Origin: GWF2-38-69 sp965228125 | GTDB lineage: Bacteria > Verrucomicrobiota > Lentisphaeria > Victivallales > GWF2-38-69 | Length of the DNA stretch: 64,000 nucleotides | Direction of reading: 5' to 3' | Assembly: GCA_965228125.1 (NCBI GenBank) | Contig: OZ245791.1 | Location: 310,001 to 374,000, forward strand | Shown: one piece after another, positions 60,355 through 64,000 of the stretch | How positions within the stretch are numbered: position 1 is the first letter of the stretch | How the letters are laid out: each line of letters starts with the position of its first letter | Position numbers and translations under genes: made by a program | The notes under the pieces: model-generated | What the model saw: only the letters and a program-made list of their open reading frames with translations | Told to the model about the DNA's origin: nothing | Database searches by the model: none

Positions 60355-61230
60355 ATGAAAGGAATCATTTTAGCAGGCGGGTCAGGCACTAGACTGCACC
60401 CTATTACTATGTGTACAAGCAAACAGCTTTTACCTATCTATGACAAACCAATGATTTATTACCCTCTATGCACCCTCATGCAAGCGGGAATAAGAGAAAT
60501 TCTAATCATCTCTACCCCCAGAGATCTGCCTGCATTCGAATCACTTCTAGGCAACGGCTCTAAATGGGGCTTAGCTATTTCTTACAGGGAACAGCCTAGC
60601 CCGGACGGGCTGGCACAAGCATTCATTATAGGAGAGTCCTTTGTTGGAAAGGATCAAGTTTCACTCATACTTGGAGATAATATTTTCCATGGCCCCAGCT
60701 TTGATGAAACCCTCAAAAAAACTGTTAAAGAACTAAATGGAGCTACGGTATTTGGTTATTATGTCAATGACCCCGAAAGATATGGCGTGGCAGAGATTGA
60801 CAAAAAAGGCAACGTTCTTAGCATCGTAGAAAAACCTAAGGAACCAAAATCAAACTATGCAGTCACAGGCCTCTACTTTTATGATAACAGTGTCATCGAA
60901 ATTGCTAAAAACCTCAAGCCTTCTGCCAGAGGTGAACTTGAAATTACAGATGTAAACAGAATTTATCTAAGTCAAAACAATCTAAAACTAGTAAAACTAG
61001 GCCTTGGATTTGCATGGCTCGACACAGGAACCCATAAGTCTCTCATGGACGCTTCCATGTACTTTTCTGTTCTAGAGGACAGGCAAGGATTAAAAGTAGC
61101 ATGTCCTGAGGAAGTAGCATGGAAAGAAGGTTATATTTCTGATAAAGAGTTGGAAATAGTAGCCAAAGAAACTTTCAAAAGCGGCTATGGACAATATCTC
61201 TTAAGGATACTAGACAAAAAATACAGATAA
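60355..61230 (+). CDS. rfbA: Glucose-1-phosphate thymidylyltransferase
   Basis: A 291-residue nucleotidyltransferase making dTDP-glucose. GGSGTRLHPIT (about 8-18) and KQLLPIYDKPMIYYPL are the nucleotide-binding signature, and LGDNIFHGPSFDETL holds the metal site; VEKPKEPKSNYAVTGLYFYDN follows. It is usually the first step of dTDP-rhamnose formation for surface sugars. Other rml genes are not in the window. Confidence 0.95.
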   Translation: MKGIILAGGSGTRLHPITMCTSKQLLPIYDKPMIYYPLCTLMQAGIREILIISTPRDLPAFESLLGNGSKWGLAISYREQPSPDGLAQAFIIGESFVGKDQVSLILGDNIFHGPSFDETLKKTVKELNGATVFGYYVNDPERYGVAEIDKKGNVLSIVEKPKEPKSNYAVTGLYFYDNSVIEIAKNLKPSARGELEITDVNRIYLSQNNLKLVKLGLGFAWLDTGTHKSLMDASMYFSVLEDRQGLKVACPEEVAWKEGYISDKELEIVAKETFKSGYGQYLLRILDKKYR

Positions 61231-61241
61231 ATTAAAAATTT

Positions 61242-63485
61242 TCAGGCTAACAAACAGGCGTCACCAGTAGAGTAAGTAACAAACATTGGCGGCATATCCA
61301 ATGAAATGGTGTCTATGTTTTTAAAAAATTCCTCTGCCTCTTCCTGAGACGAAGGAACATTTGTGCCAATAAATACTGCTGCTGAATCCTTAGAAACAGA
61401 CGCCAATGTCGAATTAAAATCTTTAGAGACTATCACCTTGGGAATAGCCGTAATCCTGGCTGATTTAATAATGTTTTCGAATATGCTTACAACATCTTGT
61501 ACCGACTTCTCTTCATCCACAATTCTTATAAGCCTTATCGTCATATCTTTCCAAACAGAGTTAGAGTTAAGTATATAAGCCATGATAATCATCAAAGATC
61601 CATTCTGGTGGCCTTTCCACCAAATATCAATAAATTTACCTTTAGGCTTTTCCGGATCAGGATGAATATCAGAATCCACGAAAATTACAAAACTCTTTTC
61701 CAATCCGGCAATCATCTTTATATGTGGAACAAAAGAGGCTCTCATATCCATATCTGATTTTGGATACCCCATTAAAATAATATTTGGTTTTAGTGCGCCA
61801 ATAGAGTGCGCCTGTAAAAAAATGCGTAAGCCAGTATCAAAATCAGGGCTGATAATTACCTCTGGAAAAACCGAGTAAAGATTGTTATCATTAAAGAGTT
61901 TTTTAAGTCGCACTATTTTTTTATTCCTCATTTCTTTGAACTCATCAAAATCCCCGATAATGAATTCTACGGCAGAGATTATGCCTTTGCCTCCTTCAAA
62001 TCCAAGCGCAAATTTAAGTATAGACAGATTGTCATCCTTACTGCTGAGATTGCCAGTAAACGCAGCGATTGTAGGCCTCCAGTTCTTGGGATTGAACGGC
62101 ATTTCAGATAATTTTATGAGGTTGTTCCTGATTCTTGAATATACGAATCCTCTTCTGGCATCACCAAAATCCTGCGTCATCTCTCTTTTTTTGGCTAGAA
62201 AAAAGATAATAACAAAAAATATAAGAGCCAGAACAGCTGCCTGATAATCTATAAGAAAAGAAATCAACGCGCAAGACAAAACCCCTATCAGGGAAATAGA
62301 CCAGTGGAAATATTTGAACTTAGGCCTGAATGACGGGTTACCTCCAAATGATTCCACAAACGCAGCAAGATTTACTATCCCATATGTATAAAGAAAAAAC
62401 ATCGTAACTATCTGAGCAACTGTATTCAAAGGATCTCTTCCATCCGTCTTACCTGCCTGCAATCCTGCCCATATAAGAATACCTAAAGATATAACAAAAG
62501 TAGCTATTAACGCCTTCCTTGGTTCTTTTCTACCGTTATTGTCTATAGCAAAAATCTCTAGCCATGGGATTATTTTATCTTTGGAAAGAGCTCTTAAAAT
62601 TCTTGGTGCTCCAAGAAATGAACCTATCGCACTTGATAAAGTGGCACAAAAAACACCACCTACTACAAGAAAACCAAGTCCGAAAATAGCATTTCTTACA
62701 AGAGTTACATATGGATAATCTATCAAATCCTGTCTGGAGAAACCTGAACCGATAAAAAATATTTCAAGACTATAAACTGCTGTGGCAAAAATCACCGCAG
62801 AAAAAGTTCCCATAACAAGAGAAAACCCAGGCTTTTTGAGGTCTCCCGACATATTAATACCTGCCATAATACCCGTTGCGGCAGGAAAGAAGATTGCAAA
62901 CATTACAAACATCTGAACACCCTTCAGAGGAGTACTATTTTGTACTAAGGTTTCATGGGCATAATGAGAACCAGCACCCAACAAAAAGACAGCAATGGCC
63001 AACATAAGCAAAATAAAAATGAATATCTGTGCCTTTATAGCCCACTTAGCTCCTGTCCACGCAAGATAAAAAAGAAGTATTCCTGTTAATAACGATATCC
63101 ACAAATAGAAGGGTTGAAGAAAAGGAAATGTCCCAATCAGGGCTTCCACAAATCCGATAATATAAAATGGGACAGAAAGACCTTGTGCAAGAAACAAAGT
63201 TAAACCTATCGCTCCTCCGAATCCCGCACCGAGCGATCTTGATATCATAAAATATGCTCCACCCTCCTCAACCGGTGTATTGGTCGCGATGGCTGCAATT
63301 GAAAACGCTGTACAAAGAACTATTCCTTGGGCTACAGCAAGTACTATAAAAGTATAAATGGTGCCCAGATTTCCAGTGACATACCCGAAACGCATGAACA
63401 TGATCGGGCCAAAAATAGTCAAAACCGAAGGTATAAATACTCCGGAAAATGTACCAAATTTGTGAGGTAAATTGCCAGTACTCAA
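61242..63485 (-). CDS. Cation-chloride-cotransporter-like (SLC12) APC permease
   Basis: A 747-residue permease with about twelve transmembrane segments and a 300-residue soluble C-terminal domain. It begins GVFIPSVLTIFGPIMFMRFGYVTGNLG and has TPVEEGGAYFMISRSLGAGFGGAIG, which match the SLC12 cotransporter group. The C-terminal part has a Rossmann-like stretch, including LKFALGFEGGKGIISAVEFIIGDF and PNIILMGYPKSD. Bacterial members are few in comparison with amino acid permeases; ion coupling (K+, Na+, Cl-) is inferred from family. It stands alone, facing rfbA. Confidence 0.8.
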   Translation of the reverse strand: MSTGNLPHKFGTFSGVFIPSVLTIFGPIMFMRFGYVTGNLGTIYTFIVLAVAQGIVLCTAFSIAAIATNTPVEEGGAYFMISRSLGAGFGGAIGLTLFLAQGLSVPFYIIGFVEALIGTFPFLQPFYLWISLLTGILLFYLAWTGAKWAIKAQIFIFILLMLAIAVFLLGAGSHYAHETLVQNSTPLKGVQMFVMFAIFFPAATGIMAGINMSGDLKKPGFSLVMGTFSAVIFATAVYSLEIFFIGSGFSRQDLIDYPYVTLVRNAIFGLGFLVVGGVFCATLSSAIGSFLGAPRILRALSKDKIIPWLEIFAIDNNGRKEPRKALIATFVISLGILIWAGLQAGKTDGRDPLNTVAQIVTMFFLYTYGIVNLAAFVESFGGNPSFRPKFKYFHWSISLIGVLSCALISFLIDYQAAVLALIFFVIIFFLAKKREMTQDFGDARRGFVYSRIRNNLIKLSEMPFNPKNWRPTIAAFTGNLSSKDDNLSILKFALGFEGGKGIISAVEFIIGDFDEFKEMRNKKIVRLKKLFNDNNLYSVFPEVIISPDFDTGLRIFLQAHSIGALKPNIILMGYPKSDMDMRASFVPHIKMIAGLEKSFVIFVDSDIHPDPEKPKGKFIDIWWKGHQNGSLMIIMAYILNSNSVWKDMTIRLIRIVDEEKSVQDVVSIFENIIKSARITAIPKVIVSKDFNSTLASVSKDSAAVFIGTNVPSSQEEAEEFFKNIDTISLDMPPMFVTYSTGDACLLA

Positions 63486-63556
63486 ATGGTAATCATTCCT
63501 TAATTTCTGATTTAAAGCTTATTCTTTCAAAACTAATATAACAGCTATATAATAAA

Positions 63557-63583
63557 AAACTCAGACTTATAGGGTCTGAGTTT
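63557..63583 (-). terminator. Rho-independent terminator
   Basis: AAACTCAGAC (63557-63566) and GTCTGAGTTT (63574-63583) form a 10-bp stem with a seven-base loop, and on the minus strand the arm runs into a T-rich tract (TTTTTTATT). It lies downstream of the ATP-grasp gene stop, which it terminates; it also precedes the SLC12-like gene. Confidence 0.85.
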
Positions 63584-63605
63584 AAGTTTTTTGACCTGTC
63601 TTAGG

Positions 63606-64000
63606 TTATTTCTCGTTTACAAAGGCTATAGCTTTAAATAGCGTATCAATATCTTTGTGTCGGAGAATAAATGTATCGTTGCCCATCGCTGCGGCAAAAG
63701 CTTCCGGAATTCTGGTATACTTTACTACTGTATCTCCAAGAGCATTAAGGACATCCTGTGTAGAATGCTTATACTTAATATGGTCTCTTCTAGAAACGTT
63801 CGACACATTGTATTTTCTTGTATAGCTAAGCACGTCTTTACCATCTACTACAAGTTCTGCCCAGATTCTGAAAAGGTCTATGTCTGCTACGTAGTTTAGC
63901 ATATCTATAGAGAAACCTCCTGGGGGCCTTACATTGATTTCTATAGCCCAGTAGCTACCGTCGTTTCTCCTAAAAAACTCACAATGGAAGAATCTCTCTC
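63606..64000 (-). CDS. ATP-grasp protein, C-terminal part (5' end beyond window)
   Basis: The frame is open to the right edge, with 131 residues seen. ERFFHCEFFRRNDGSYWAIE continues as INVRPPGGFSIDMLNYV, in which the E-x-N and RPPGG bases are the metal- and ATP-binding end of an ATP-grasp domain. A following DIDLFRIWAELVVDGK completes it. ATP-grasp enzymes join a carboxylate to an amine or thiol. A shorter ATG at 63900-63902 is internal. Substrate cannot be told from the fragment. Confidence 0.8.
   Translation of the reverse strand, partial: ERFFHCEFFRRNDGSYWAIEINVRPPGGFSIDMLNYVADIDLFRIWAELVVDGKDVLSYTRKYNVSNVSRRDHIKYKHSTQDVLNALGDTVVKYTRIPEAFAAAMGNDTFILRHKDIDTLFKAIAFVNEK

Overview
The window looks like chromosome from an AT-rich, anaerobic, fermentative bacterium with a Gram-negative type envelope. 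The pointers are an RND pump with its periplasmic adaptor, a BamE-like lipoprotein, an oxygen-sensitive class III ribonucleotide reductase, FeoAB ferrous iron uptake, a CoA-acylating aldehyde dehydrogenase with an iron alcohol dehydrogenase, and many [4Fe-4S] or radical-SAM motifs. I cannot place it in a phylum from sequence alone.

Region 1 (1 to about 26520) is the right part of a conjugative element (ICE or integrated plasmid). On the minus strand, 1-4760 holds a type IV secretion block: VirB4 running off the left edge, VirB3-like, VirB2-like pilin, a ClpB-like AAA ATPase, a BamE-like lipoprotein and a small HTH-like protein. A second minus-strand block at 20379-26520 is the DNA-processing module: MobF relaxase-helicase, a membrane protein, a ParA-like ATPase, a small HTH-like accessory protein, and replication or excision type HTH proteins. 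Between 25119 and 25220 I see a four-half-site operator beside a hairpin followed by a GTCT/ATA motif that resembles the R388 nic region, so this is my candidate oriT. Between the two transfer blocks (4872-20382) lies cargo: an XRE-4xPAS sensor regulator with a flavoredoxin, a six-gene minus-strand defence operon (SNF2-type helicase, trypco2-like protein, type III-like Mod, DUF1016 nuclease, Res, and a GHKL ATPase fused to a PD-(D/E)xK domain), and a nucleotidyltransferase/winged-helix pair that looks like an AbiE-type toxin-antitoxin system.

Region 2 (about 26990-34850) is metal homeostasis: nikR-nixA nickel uptake, and a dtxR-DUF2023-feoA-feoB iron operon. A methyltransferase, a short prephenate-dehydrogenase-like protein, a cell-wall amidase and a 68-residue histidine-rich protein lie among them. 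Upstream of the His-rich gene is a cluster of TTAGG-N4-CCTAA boxes that look like DtxR-family operators.

Region 3 (35191-46032) is a B12 regulon. Three nearly identical cobalamin riboswitches precede (a) an exported metallophosphoesterase plus cobO, (b) a CoA-acylating aldehyde dehydrogenase, a lactonase-like metallo-beta-lactamase and an iron alcohol dehydrogenase, and (c) metE-nrdD-nrdG. Two of these transcripts carry B12-independent substitutes or alternative fermentation, so the logic appears to be a metabolic switch when B12 is short. The nrdD gene is split: the glycyl-radical C-terminus is a separate 57-residue ORF (45180-45353) with its own ribosome binding site.

Region 4 (46677-64000) is mostly ordinary chromosome: marR-RND efflux, a 32-bp tandem repeat, tRNA-Val(GAC), a PatB/MalY lyase with a DUF362 ferredoxin protein, a thioredoxin-fold/TPR protein without the CxxC, tdh-kbl threonine degradation, the ACT/UPF0210 pair, rfbA, a cation-chloride-cotransporter-like permease, and the end of an ATP-grasp enzyme cut by the right edge.
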